Source of the DNA: Parvularcula sp. IMCC14364
GTDB lineage: Bacteria > Pseudomonadota > Alphaproteobacteria > Caulobacterales > Parvularculaceae
NCBI RefSeq assembly: GCF_030758415.1
Contig: NZ_CP132334.1
Coordinates: forward strand, 2,926,001 to 2,990,000
Length of the DNA stretch: 64,000 nucleotides
Direction: 5' to 3'
The notes under the pieces are model-generated. The model ran no database searches, was not told where the DNA came from, and was given only the letters and a program-made list of their open reading frames with translations. Made by a program: the position numbers and the translations under genes. Positions within the stretch are counted from its first letter, which is position 1. Every line of letters starts with the position of its first letter. Shown piece by piece: positions 26,004 to 34,764 of the stretch.

Positions 26004-28463
26004 CTATACCGTATATTCTTTCGACTTGAAGCTGAGATGTGAGACCGCCTCCGACGCATCGCATAATTTCCGAATATTCGCCCATGTCTGCTTGTAGTTG
26101 GGAATGACAAGTTCATTCGTACCGGCATTGATGACATTGCCCTGCTGCCCCGTTGGATAACCAAACAGCATGAAAGTTTCACCCTTGCGCGCTGTGCCCG
26201 TGGGATAGACCATCGCCTGTGTAGCACCGGAGTCATTATAGACCTCCACAAGATCACCCTTACCAACGCCGATCTCGCGCATATCATCAGGATGAATTTC
26301 GATGAACGGATATGGCATCCTGTCCATCACAAAGTCATTGTCCTGATCTGTGAAAGCGCTCTGCCAGACCACATTGGCGCGTCCATTATTGATCAGATAT
26401 GTGTACTTTGCCTTCTGAGCGGATTTGCCGGGCGCCTGCAGCCCCCGCCATTCAGCTGCCTTGAATATCGCCCGGCCATCTTCGGTAGCAAATTTTCCAT
26501 CGGTATAAAGACGCTTCGTGCCTTCAATCTTGCCATCCGCAAAGCCGGTTGCAGGTTCCTGGAAGCCATTCGTCCCCATGGCACGCAATCGATCATAGGT
26601 CACATGCTCGCCACCGCCAGCATTTACATGATAGCCGTCCATAAAGGCATCTTCTTCAGTTTTCCAGTCATAGCCCTGAAACTGATCTGCGTAGTCAGCA
26701 TCCCCCATATCGCGCAGGACACGTGCCATATTCTGCGCGATGCCCGCCGCAATCAGGCAATCGGGCCGTGATTGCCCGGGGGTGTCCATATACTTTTCTG
26801 TCAGGCGCATCCGTCGCTCGCCATTCATGGAAGTCAGATTCATCTCACCAGCCTCCGCCGCCGGAAGGATCACATGCGCGGCCTGCCCGATCTGTGAATG
26901 AATAATATCCATATCAACGACAAAGAGGCCACCAGCATTGACCGCCGCCATGATGGCATCGACCTGCTCTGTGCGTGTCTTGCCCGCACTCGCATCCATG
27001 GATTCCTTCACCATATTGGTACGCTTGTTATAGACTTGCTTGAACTCAGTGGCATTGAGCGTTGTCTTGTAATGGTCACATGCCCAGACATGGTGCACCC
27101 CGCCCTTACCAGAGATCAGCAGTTCATCAACATACGGAGCCGGGCGGCCGATAAATCCGTCTCCGGGGCGAACATACCCTTCCTGATGACCACCAAGGCG
27201 CACACAGCCACCACCAGGGCGACCTATATTCCCCGTCGCAAGCGCCATGTTCACCAGCGCAGCATTGGTGCGGTAATTGTCGTTTCCCCAGATCAGGCCT
27301 TTTTCATAAGCGAACATACAACGACGGCGCTTGCCTTCTTTTGGCATCGCAATCCATTCCGCTGCCTGCCTGATCTGGCCTGTGGACAAACCGGTTATTT
27401 CAGCCGCTTCCTCAAGTGACGTTCGGTTGGCATCTCGTGCGACGTCAAAATCCCGCGTGTGCTGGTTGATGAACGCCGAGTCCGTCCAGCCCTGTTCCGA
27501 GATATAAGTGAAAAGGGCGTTGTACAATGCAAGATCAGTGCCGCTGTTGATCGCCAGATGAAGCACATTCTCCTTGCCGGCCTCGATCTCACAGGCATTG
27601 ACCGTCACGGTGCGGCGTGGATCAACGACGATGACCTTGCAGCGGGCGTGCGCTTCGTCAAGCAACTGCTCACGCTTGCTGCCAAGCGATGCGCCGCGCA
27701 TATTGGGCACCCAGTAATTCAGGAAATAGTTTGTCTGCGTCTCAAGTGAATTGGCCCCGGCCACAAAGATAGTATCTGCAAGGCTGGCATCTTCATAGCA
27801 GTTATTCAGCTCCCCAACGCCCATATCGCGTGTGGCATGCACTTCTGAATTATAGGCCGGGCGATTGTGGATGCGACAGTTGCGAATTTTCATGGACTCG
27901 AAATAGAGCTTGCCCGTCCCCCAGGTGTTTTCATATCCGCCCCCAGAACCACCATGATCGAACATGGAGACGATCAACTCATCCTCGCCCTTTTCCTTGA
28001 CAATCCGCGCCGTTACTTGCCCCACAAGATCGAGGGCATCATCCCAACTCGTCGGCTGCCAACTACCATAGCGCCAGACGAGCGGGCTGGTCAGTCGTTG
28101 CTGCTGGGTCTGGCGGACGATTGAATATCGTGTTTCAGCAGTGCGCGCGCCACGTACGGAACTCAGCCCGCCGTTAACTGAGCAAGCGGCATCGGGTTTG
28201 ACAACAAGGTGCACATCCCGCCCATCCTGCTTGACAACATTATACATCGCAGGTGTGTACCAGGCATCACTCGCGGTCAGTTGCTGGTCTGACAGGTCAG
28301 CGCCCAGTGCGTTTTCCGTAGGCGACGCGCCACCTTCCCTGTTCATTGGCCAAGTGTAAGCCTGGTAGCCACACCCGACGATACAGTATCCGCATACGAC
28401 ATTATGTCTCTTCGCATCTTTTGGAATAATTGGCAGGCGGTCAATATGTCTTTTATACGCCAT
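26004..28463 (-). CDS. aioA: Arsenite oxidase-type molybdopterin subunit (AioA-like)
   Basis: This is a periplasmic catalytic subunit of the DMSO-reductase superfamily, carrying Mo-bis-MGD and a [3Fe-4S] cluster. In the 819-aa protein Cys24, Cys27 and Cys31 (CGYCIVGC, C-x2-C-x3-C) are the cluster ligands of the AioA branch. His199 and Glu207 (RIHNRPAYNSE) and Arg422 and His426 (CVRLGGHQEGY) fall at the positions and spacing of the arsenite-site residues His195, Glu203, Arg419 and His423 of the Alcaligenes enzyme. It follows the Rieske gene by 3 bp and, as in Aio, has no Tat signal of its own, so it is exported with its partner. Iodate-reductase-like function is the main alternative. Confidence 0.85.
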   Translation of the reverse strand: MAYKRHIDRLPIIPKDAKRHNVVCGYCIVGCGYQAYTWPMNREGGASPTENALGADLSDQQLTASDAWYTPAMYNVVKQDGRDVHLVVKPDAACSVNGGLSSVRGARTAETRYSIVRQTQQQRLTSPLVWRYGSWQPTSWDDALDLVGQVTARIVKEKGEDELIVSMFDHGGSGGGYENTWGTGKLYFESMKIRNCRIHNRPAYNSEVHATRDMGVGELNNCYEDASLADTIFVAGANSLETQTNYFLNYWVPNMRGASLGSKREQLLDEAHARCKVIVVDPRRTVTVNACEIEAGKENVLHLAINSGTDLALYNALFTYISEQGWTDSAFINQHTRDFDVARDANRTSLEEAAEITGLSTGQIRQAAEWIAMPKEGKRRRCMFAYEKGLIWGNDNYRTNAALVNMALATGNIGRPGGGCVRLGGHQEGYVRPGDGFIGRPAPYVDELLISGKGGVHHVWACDHYKTTLNATEFKQVYNKRTNMVKESMDASAGKTRTEQVDAIMAAVNAGGLFVVDMDIIHSQIGQAAHVILPAAEAGEMNLTSMNGERRMRLTEKYMDTPGQSRPDCLIAAGIAQNMARVLRDMGDADYADQFQGYDWKTEEDAFMDGYHVNAGGGEHVTYDRLRAMGTNGFQEPATGFADGKIEGTKRLYTDGKFATEDGRAIFKAAEWRGLQAPGKSAQKAKYTYLINNGRANVVWQSAFTDQDNDFVMDRMPYPFIEIHPDDMREIGVGKGDLVEVYNDSGATQAMVYPTGTARKGETFMLFGYPTGQQGNVINAGTNELVIPNYKQTWANIRKLCDASEAVSHLSFKSKEYTV

Positions 28464-28466
28464 GCC

Positions 28467-29003
28467 TTACCCCTCCAGCACGTTTGAAACGCGACCATAC
28501 AGCAGCTCATCAACGCCTTCGGCATAAATATCGCCCTTGTCATCCACACGCAGAAGGTATTGCGGCAGGTTTTGACTGGCCTGCCCCCACACTTGCTGCC
28601 CACCAGCCTCAACATCGAAACGCGAGTAATGGCCTGGGCAGTTCATGGTCCTGTCTTCCTGATGATAGTTCATGGCATATCCCTGATGCGGGCACAGGAT
28701 GGAAAACCCGACAACATCCCCGTCAGGCCCGGCCCCGCCTTCAACCGGCTGGCCAAGTTTGAGTAATACACCAGGTGCTTTTTCGTCCGGATACGATACA
28801 TAAAGAGGTTCATTGATTTCCAGCCCTGACAGATTAGCGAGTCGGTTGGACGGATAGGCCAGCAAAGCCGTTGACGGCTTTATCACGGTGACAACTGTTT
28901 CCTCGCCGGCACAGGCTGTCACAGCCGCGCCCGCCACCGCCAGAGATCCACCGCGAAGAAAGTGCCTGCGCCCTGTGTCCACAAGTCGATTGCAACCCTT
29001 CAT
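28467..29003 (-). CDS. aioB: Arsenite oxidase-type Rieske subunit (AioB-like)
   Basis: This is the small Rieske [2Fe-2S] subunit that takes electrons from AioA. It has a twin-arginine signal (GRRHFLRGGSLAVAGAAVTA), which would export the folded complex. The cluster ligands are in CPHQGYAM and MNCPGHYSRFD (C-x-H and C-x2-H); the two disulfide cysteines of classical Rieske proteins are absent. The end GGQQVWGQASQNLPQYLLRV and AEGVDELLYGR strongly recalls AioB. The ATG at 29003 is chosen because GAGGTGA lies 7 nt before it; in-frame ATGs at 29021 and 29009 are less well placed. Confidence 0.87.
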   Translation of the reverse strand: MKGCNRLVDTGRRHFLRGGSLAVAGAAVTACAGEETVVTVIKPSTALLAYPSNRLANLSGLEINEPLYVSYPDEKAPGVLLKLGQPVEGGAGPDGDVVGFSILCPHQGYAMNYHQEDRTMNCPGHYSRFDVEAGGQQVWGQASQNLPQYLLRVDDKGDIYAEGVDELLYGRVSNVLEG

Positions 29004-29079
29004 ACTCATCACCTCGGACATTCAGAATCATGAAAAAATTAACACTGCATCATACCAACACGCAGGGCAATTAATTTAG

Positions 29080-29107
29080 ACGTCAACATGCATTGATTAA
29101 ATGACGT
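29080..29107. promoter_or_regulatory. Inverted repeat in the aioBA-like promoter region
   Basis: The half-sites ACGTCA and TGACGT are separated by 16 bp, lying 77-104 bp upstream of the Rieske start codon. On the minus strand a TTGACT (-35-like) overlaps the distal side. It could bind a dimeric regulator of the operon. No aioXSR-type regulatory genes are present nearby. Confidence 0.3.
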
Positions 29108-29128
29108 ATAGGGATTTTTAGTCAAGAC

Positions 29129-29776
29129 TTATCGAAATAATGAACTGTCAATCCGTTCCGCCAACACCCGCGCTTCACGCAGATCTTGTTCGGTATTGAT
29201 GTTATAGAATGGATCAACATTATGAACGACAGGGAAATCAACCTGGATGGATTTCATTTCTTCATGCAGTGCGAATATTCTCCGAATGCCAACTTCTTCT
29301 ACAAGACGTGAAATTTCCACCTCGCTTGCGACAGGCCACAAGGCATGTAACCCATGCAGACGCTGATGCGCGCAGGCCACCACGGGTTGTGCGCCCTGTG
29401 CAACCGCCCTCATTCTGCTGGCATAATCTGGCGGAAGAAACGGGGTATCCACAGGCGATGTCAGCAGATATTCTGCATCCGTGTTTTCACGCACAAAACG
29501 CAGACAGCCTAAAATCACATCTGCCACGCCGCGCGATAGCCCGCCCGTCTGCATGTCCCTGATACAGGGCAATGCCGTCTCGGAAAACGACCTGTTGTCA
29601 GAAGCGACACTCAGATAAACTGTTTCAGCGTGTGTGCTTAATGCCTGATGCACATGCTCCAGACAAGTCTTGCGCCCGACAACTAGACTGGCCTTGTCAC
29701 GCCCGCCCAAACGCGAAGCCTTGCCGCCCATCAGGATGACAGCAACAACGCGCCTCAACTCAGCATCTGTTTCCAT
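29129..29776 (-). CDS. mobA: MobA, molybdenum cofactor guanylyltransferase
   Basis: MobA attaches GMP to molybdopterin to make the MGD cofactor required by DMSO-reductase-family enzymes. The 215-aa protein has the nucleotide-binding signature ILMGGKASRLGGRDKA and, further on, TSPVDTPFLPPDY. It is 126 bp upstream of, and on the same strand as, the aioBA-like genes, the only Mo-bis-MGD enzyme in the window, so it plausibly supports that enzyme. Confidence 0.88.
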   Translation of the reverse strand: METDAELRRVVAVILMGGKASRLGGRDKASLVVGRKTCLEHVHQALSTHAETVYLSVASDNRSFSETALPCIRDMQTGGLSRGVADVILGCLRFVRENTDAEYLLTSPVDTPFLPPDYASRMRAVAQGAQPVVACAHQRLHGLHALWPVASEVEISRLVEEVGIRRIFALHEEMKSIQVDFPVVHNVDPFYNINTEQDLREARVLAERIDSSLFR

Positions 29777-29855
29777 GAACCAGCGTCATTATCCAAACCG
29801 CGCACCCTGCACAATCTTAAAATGGTGTCCCTGCCAACTATTATTGAGAGTAATT

Positions 29856-30692
29856 CTAACCCCGGAAGGGGTCGGCCTCATAGACACCCAGAATTTTCAG
29901 CGATGTTGAGAAAAATCCCAACTCTTCAAGCGCAAGCCTGACATTCTCTGCTTGCGGATGGCCATCAATATCTACACAGAACATTGTTGCTTCAAACCGA
30001 CCATCCTGCTGATAACTTTCCAGCTTGGTCATGTTGACACCATTTGTAGCGAAACCGCCGAGGGCTTTGAAAAGAGCCGCGGGAATGTTCCGCACCTGAA
30101 ATACAAAACTTGTAATAACCCGTTCAGCATCTATCGACGGATATTCCGTATCAGCTGCCATTTTCAGGAACCGCGTCGTGTTGTGCCCCGCATCCTCAAT
30201 ATTTGCCTCGATAATTTCCAGACCATAATTCTCCGCCGCAAGATCAGAGGCAATGACCGCCACATCTGTCTCACCTGTTTCTGACAGTATACGGGCGGCT
30301 CCGGCAGTATCACCGGCAATCTCGGGCACCAGCCCCCGACGCTGGATCAGGTTCCTGCACTGACCCAAGGCCATCGCGTGGGACCGGACTGTCTTGATTT
30401 TTTCAGGATCAGCCCCCTTTACCACCATCAGTTGGTGATGCACCGGCAGGAAACGCTCCTCAACGATCTGAAGGCTTGTTTGCGGCAAGAGGTGATGAAT
30501 GTCAGACACGCGACCTGCGATCGAATTTTCAACCGGCACCATCGCCAGTTCGGCGCGCCCTGATTCCACCGCATCGAAAACGGCCTCGAAAGTAGCGCAG
30601 GGCAATGGATCAAAAGCGGGCGCATACAGCCGGCACGCGACTTCTGAGAAGGCACCCTTCTCCCCCTGAAAGGCGATCAGTTTTGCTGTCAT
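29856..30692 (-). CDS. pheA: Prephenate dehydratase
   Basis: This enzyme converts prephenate to phenylpyruvate in phenylalanine synthesis. The 278-aa protein is a stand-alone dehydratase without a chorismate mutase domain. The N-terminal catalytic domain has FQGEKGAFSEVACR, VPVENSIAGRVSD and the TTRFL motif; the C-terminal ACT domain contains KLESYQQDGRFEATMFCVDI (the ESRP-like feedback site reads LESYQQ). The ATG at 30692 gives the conserved start MTAKLIAFQGEKGAF. Confidence 0.95.
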   Translation of the reverse strand: MTAKLIAFQGEKGAFSEVACRLYAPAFDPLPCATFEAVFDAVESGRAELAMVPVENSIAGRVSDIHHLLPQTSLQIVEERFLPVHHQLMVVKGADPEKIKTVRSHAMALGQCRNLIQRRGLVPEIAGDTAGAARILSETGETDVAVIASDLAAENYGLEIIEANIEDAGHNTTRFLKMAADTEYPSIDAERVITSFVFQVRNIPAALFKALGGFATNGVNMTKLESYQQDGRFEATMFCVDIDGHPQAENVRLALEELGFFSTSLKILGVYEADPFRG

Positions 30693-30840
30693 ATCTTTTG
30701 CAACCCGCTTTAATAAAGGAAACCCACATACCGAACGGGTCAATAAGTGCAAGTGCCCCGTTGCAAACCATGGGGAAGGCCTCTAAACAGCGCTGGAAAT
30801 AGACGGGCTATGCCCTGTTTTGTGCATAAAGGTATACTTC

Positions 30841-31488
30841 ATGGCGGATAACAACCAGGATCCACTGTTTGGCAACAAGCTGGCGGCGGCGGCTCTGACT
30901 GCAGCGCTTTTGTTCGTTGGCCTGCCAATTCTTGTCTACACTTTTTCTGGCGGTGCCCATCATGGCGGCCATCACGGCGACGAGCATCATGATGAAGCAA
31001 ACCCGCTGGGCTTGGCTTACCCGATTGAGTTTTCATTCGATGCCAGTGCTGTTGCTGCAGAACCCGAGATAGACCTTGGCACATTGCTGGCCAATGCGAC
31101 CGCCCAGCGCGGCGAACGCAGCGCTGCCATCTGCCGCAGTTGCCATACTTTCGAGCAAGGCGGGGCCAATGGTACAGGGCCGAACCTGCACGGCATTGTG
31201 GGCAAACAGGTCGCGTCAGTTGCCGGATTTGCCTATTCAGGTGCATTGCAGGAGTTCGGCGGTGTCTGGACGTATGAACGGCTCGACGCCTATCTTGAAA
31301 ACTCTTCCAGTTATATTCCAGGCACAAGCATGGCCCAGCGCATCCGCAAGGATGAAAAACGGGCAGACATTCTGGCCTACCTTCAATCCCAAGGCAGCAT
31401 GAATGTGCCTTTCCCGGCACCTGCTCCAATGGAGCCTGTGGTCATTGAGACAGAAGAAGGTGATCTGGAAGCTATCCCTACGGAATAG
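30841..31488 (+). CDS. Membrane-anchored monoheme cytochrome c
   Basis: This is a c552/CycM-type cytochrome of 215 aa, an electron carrier between the bc1 complex and oxidases. An uncleaved N-terminal anchor (LAAAALTAALLFVGLPILVYTF) is followed by a His/Asp-rich linker (GGAHHGGHHGDEHHDEA). The class I cytochrome domain has CRSCH heme attachment and the distal Met in PGTSMAQ. The C-terminus is a Pro/Glu-rich tail. The ATG at 30841 has an AAAGG about 8 nt upstream. It is divergent from pheA. Confidence 0.9.
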   Translation: MADNNQDPLFGNKLAAAALTAALLFVGLPILVYTFSGGAHHGGHHGDEHHDEANPLGLAYPIEFSFDASAVAAEPEIDLGTLLANATAQRGERSAAICRSCHTFEQGGANGTGPNLHGIVGKQVASVAGFAYSGALQEFGGVWTYERLDAYLENSSSYIPGTSMAQRIRKDEKRADILAYLQSQGSMNVPFPAPAPMEPVVIETEEGDLEAIPTE

Positions 31489-31504
31489 GCTTTCTGGCCA
31501 ACGC

Positions 31505-32317
31505 TCAGTTATCTATTTGAGGCCTAATGATAGCGCTGACGTCGCCATCGCTTGCAAAAATTTTCTCCGCGAAATCCTTGAGAGGATTTATCGTTACGGC
31601 CATATGAGTCGCGTTCGCATGAACGAGTTGGGTGCTGTCCACCATGATGGCCACGTGACCGCGCCAAAAAACCAGGTCACCGCGCGCGAATGAGATGGTA
31701 TGCCAGCCTCGATCCGTCTTGCCTGCCTCAAACAGAACACGTGGATTTTGCTGCAGAAAATGCTGCTGTTGCGGACCGGAATCTCTCGGCACCTTGAGGC
31801 CCGCCTGAAATAACGCATTCTGGACCAGCGCAGAACAATCAAGTCCAAGACTGGTCCGCCCACCCCAATAATAAGGCGCGCCAAGAAAATGCTCGGCAAC
31901 AGCAACAAAATCGGGCTGTTTCTCTCCCACAGGGCCAACGTGATCTGCCACCAGCCACCCCCCACGGGCATCCTGCCTGAAACGGCCTGACACATTCTGC
32001 TCCAGATGGACACGTGCATTCATGGAGATGAGATTGAGCGGCACTGACTTCAGGTCTGGTTCAGAATATCGGTAAGTGCGCAGCACCCGCACCAGATGTG
32101 TCGGCTCAAAAGCATCACTGCTGAAGGCCGACTTCTCAGCCCAACCCGGATAGTCATCGTGCAGGCAGACACCACGGACCCAGCGCCCCTGCTCCTCTTT
32201 GACCTGGAAACTCTCCCCATGAAGTAATTCAGTTTCCAGGGGCGCATCATTACGCGGCGCGCGGCGTAATGGCGTTGAGGCGGCAGATACCTGCCAGTGC
32301 GGTCCACCTGTCTTCAT
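31505..32317 (-). CDS. NlpC/P60 family cell-wall peptidase
   Basis: This is a C40 cysteine peptidase likely to cleave peptidoglycan stem peptides. The 270-aa protein has N-terminal SH3-like segments (ETELLHGESFQVKEEQGRWV and DYPGWAEKSAF). The catalytic domain has the nucleophile Cys in LDCSALVQNAL, His in GHVAIMVD and the third polar residue in LVHAN. There is no obvious signal peptide, as in several alphaproteobacterial dipeptidyl-peptidase VI-like proteins. It is convergent with the cytochrome c gene. Confidence 0.9.
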   Translation of the reverse strand: MKTGGPHWQVSAASTPLRRAPRNDAPLETELLHGESFQVKEEQGRWVRGVCLHDDYPGWAEKSAFSSDAFEPTHLVRVLRTYRYSEPDLKSVPLNLISMNARVHLEQNVSGRFRQDARGGWLVADHVGPVGEKQPDFVAVAEHFLGAPYYWGGRTSLGLDCSALVQNALFQAGLKVPRDSGPQQQHFLQQNPRVLFEAGKTDRGWHTISFARGDLVFWRGHVAIMVDSTQLVHANATHMAVTINPLKDFAEKIFASDGDVSAIIRPQIDN

Positions 32318-32363
32318 TTGAAAAGGTTAGCCATGCCTGTGACTTAAAAGAAAGAGCCCGACC

Positions 32364-32711
32364 TCAAAAACCGCCATAATCATTCATGCGGCTGCGATCT
32401 TCCACCATGCGGGCAAAGTCATCCACAAAGATGGCGCCATCCGGTGTTTTCTGCACCAGCACTATGCGCTTGTCCCGCTGATCTCTGACACGCCGAATGA
32501 GGCCAAGAATAGAAAGTGCATCAAGAGCGCGGGAAATGGCGGGCTTGGGAATCTTGAAATCCGCTGACATCTTTCGCACTGTGTGAGGCCCAGGCGTCAG
32601 ATAAACGGTCAACAGAATAGCCCATTGCCGCTGCGACAGGTCAGGCATGTCCGCCCGGACAGTGTCCACAAGTATTTCACGCCAGGGAAGAAGAACATCC
32701 GTCGATTGCAT
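32364..32711 (-). CDS. MarR-family regulator
   Basis: This is a winged-helix regulator of 115 aa. The recognition helix region reads TVRKMSADFKIPKPAISRAL with the wing at RDQRDKRIVLVQKT. Its effector is unknown. It is divergent from the small beta-rich protein gene at 32943, and an imperfect inverted repeat upstream of its start is a candidate autoregulatory site. It is separated from the NlpC/P60 gene by 46 bp on the same strand. Confidence 0.85.
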   Translation of the reverse strand: MQSTDVLLPWREILVDTVRADMPDLSQRQWAILLTVYLTPGPHTVRKMSADFKIPKPAISRALDALSILGLIRRVRDQRDKRIVLVQKTPDGAIFVDDFARMVEDRSRMNDYGGF

Positions 32712-32746
32712 GTCAGATTCCGATTACGAAGGACCGCCTTCTTGGG

Positions 32747-32777
32747 ATGATTCATTGCGAAGTCGAAATGAAATCAT
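32747..32777. promoter_or_regulatory. Imperfect inverted repeat upstream of the MarR gene
   Basis: ATGATTCATT and AATGAAATCAT face each other across about 10 bp, 36-66 bp upstream of the MarR start codon and within the divergent spacer. The position and dyad symmetry suit a MarR operator. Binding is inferred only. Confidence 0.3.
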
Positions 32778-32942
32778 AGCCCCTGGCAGCTTCAAGCAGA
32801 ACAGCAACACGGAAGGATAGGTTATTGATCCGGCCGCCCTACCGGGTTGTTGCTTTTTCAAAGCAACAAATCAGATAAATGCGCAGAGAGATGGTCGGTC
32901 AGACTTCGTAGAGACGATTATAAAGAGGAAAAGGAAAATTCA

Positions 32943-33692
32943 ATGACCTTGTTTTTCACCCGCCTGGCATTGGCCGCGACACTTTTCATCAGTTTCGCCG
33001 GTCTTCCGGCGCACGCCCAATCACTAACTGGTAATGTTGGCTCAGCTGGTGTCACGGATGGAGAACAGGCCTTCGAAGCACGTCTTGGCATCAACGACGA
33101 TGGCGATGCAGCAAGCCGCATCCATTACGATTATTCCTTCAACGACTGGTATCAGTTGAGAATAATCGTCTCCTTCTCTCAGCCGGACGGCGAGGACTGG
33201 GACTACACAGGAATCACATTTGAAAACTGGCTCCAGTGGCGTGAAGAGGCAGACGATAACTCCAGCTTCAATGGAGGTCTTCGCTTCGCTTACGGCTTTG
33301 CCGACGATGGCGGCCCGGATGAAGCGGAAGTCAGATTGACCATTACGGACAAGTTTGCCGGTGTCTGGGAGTGGCGCGCCAACATTATTGGCGAAGTTGA
33401 AACCGGCGATGGCAGCGAAGGGGGTGTTTCCCTGGAAGCACGTGGTCAACTCTCCCGCGCATTGGATGTTGTGGCGCTTGGCAGTGAGAAATGGCGGTTG
33501 GGCGTCGAGCTTTTCAGCGAATTCGGCAACAGCCGTGATATTCCTGATTTCGACGATCAGGCACATCAGATCGGGCCCGTCGCCAAGGTCTCCTGGAAAA
33601 ATGGCGTGTATCTGCAAACTGCCGTACGCGTCGACCTTACGGATGGTGCCGATGACACAATGGCAAAACTGTTTCTGGGACGCGAATTTTGA
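32943..33692 (+). CDS. Exported beta-rich protein, outer-membrane-like
   Basis: This is a 249-aa protein with a clean signal peptide (LALAATLFISFAGLPAHAQS). The mature part alternates polar and aromatic residues in strands (RIHYDYSFNDWYQLRIIVSF, GGLRFAYGFAD, GVYLQTAVRVDLTDG) and ends MAKLFLGREF with a C-terminal Phe, the beta-signal of outer-membrane barrels. I do not recognise the family by name. The start ATG is preceded by GAGGAAAAGGA. It is divergent from the MarR regulator, which may control it. Confidence 0.7.
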   Translation: MTLFFTRLALAATLFISFAGLPAHAQSLTGNVGSAGVTDGEQAFEARLGINDDGDAASRIHYDYSFNDWYQLRIIVSFSQPDGEDWDYTGITFENWLQWREEADDNSSFNGGLRFAYGFADDGGPDEAEVRLTITDKFAGVWEWRANIIGEVETGDGSEGGVSLEARGQLSRALDVVALGSEKWRLGVELFSEFGNSRDIPDFDDQAHQIGPVAKVSWKNGVYLQTAVRVDLTDGADDTMAKLFLGREF

Positions 33693-33708
33693 AGACGCCT
33701 TACGCGCC

Positions 33709-34764
33709 TTATTTCACATCCGCACCAACAGCTTCCCCGACAGACGAAAAGCCATCCGCCTCCAGAAATTCTGGTAGCTTGCGGATGATTTCCGACGGCA
33801 AGCCAGGTCCTTGATAAATCAGGGCTGTATAAAGTTGAACCAGCGATGCGCCGGAGAGGATTTTCTTGTAAGCGTCACGCGCAGAAAAAATGCCGCCGAC
33901 GCCAATCAGCGGCAAATCACCAGACAACTCACGTGCAAAATCTCGCAATACTTCCGTTGACAGACGGAATAATGGCGCGCCGGATAAGCCGCCAGCTTCA
34001 CCAGCATCCGGATGTGCCTCGACGCCAGCGCGGGTAATGGTGGTGTTGGATACGATTAGCCCGGAAATTCCGTGCTGCTTTGCGCTGGCAACAATATCTG
34101 CCTTGTCTTCATCGGTCAGATCAGGTGCAACCTTGAGAAACAGAGGTTTCTCAGTTACTCTAGCTGCCGCTACGCGGGAGAGAAGATCGTCCAGCGCTGT
34201 ACGATCCTGCAATGCACGCAACCCTGGCGTATTCGGGGAGGATATGTTCACTGTGCAAAATGACACGTGTGGCTCCAGCCTTTTCAGACTGGTAACATAA
34301 TCCTCGGTTCGATCTTCGCTGTCCTTATTCGCGCCGAGATTGATGCCAACTATACCCGGTTTGGAAGCCCGCTTTTCCAGGCGCTTGCCGATCGCTTCAA
34401 GACCATCATTGTTAAAGCCATATCGATTGATCACAGCACGGTTATGACGCAGGCGGAACACGCGGGGCTTGTCATTTCCAGTCTGCTGCCTGGGCGTTAC
34501 TGCACCAACTTCAACAAAGCCGAACCCGAGCGTCAACATGGCGTCCGGCACTTCTGCATTCTTGTCGAAACCAGCAGCGAGCCCGAGCGGATTAGCAAAT
34601 TCCAGACCGGCAACATTAATGTGCAGGCGCTTGTCATCCTTTACTCGAACATGCGGTCGAGCACCTTTCTTCAGGAGATGAATCGTGGCTTGATGCGCCT
34701 TCTCGGCATCAAGTAAAGTCAGGAAACGGCTGCCAAGCGTGGCAAGGGGTATAGGGATGGTCAT
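33709..34764 (-). CDS. pyrD: Dihydroorotate dehydrogenase (quinone), class 2
   Basis: This is the membrane-associated FMN enzyme that oxidises dihydroorotate to orotate in pyrimidine synthesis, reducing quinone. The 351-aa protein has the class 2 N-terminal helices and NPLGLAAGFDKNAEV, VNISSPNTPGLR (catalytic Ser region), KVAPDLTDED, GLIVSNTT and GVGGIFSARDAY. The ATG at 34764 overlaps the stop of the DUF952 gene by 4 nt, a common pairing. Confidence 0.95.
   Translation of the reverse strand: MTIPIPLATLGSRFLTLLDAEKAHQATIHLLKKGARPHVRVKDDKRLHINVAGLEFANPLGLAAGFDKNAEVPDAMLTLGFGFVEVGAVTPRQQTGNDKPRVFRLRHNRAVINRYGFNNDGLEAIGKRLEKRASKPGIVGINLGANKDSEDRTEDYVTSLKRLEPHVSFCTVNISSPNTPGLRALQDRTALDDLLSRVAAARVTEKPLFLKVAPDLTDEDKADIVASAKQHGISGLIVSNTTITRAGVEAHPDAGEAGGLSGAPLFRLSTEVLRDFARELSGDLPLIGVGGIFSARDAYKKILSGASLVQLYTALIYQGPGLPSEIIRKLPEFLEADGFSSVGEAVGADVK

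Noticed and set aside
26004-29003. Iodate reductase (IdrAB) as the main assignment
   Set aside because: The four arsenite-site residues match AioA by position and spacing and there are no cytochrome c peroxidase-type idrP genes nearby; kept only as an alternative.
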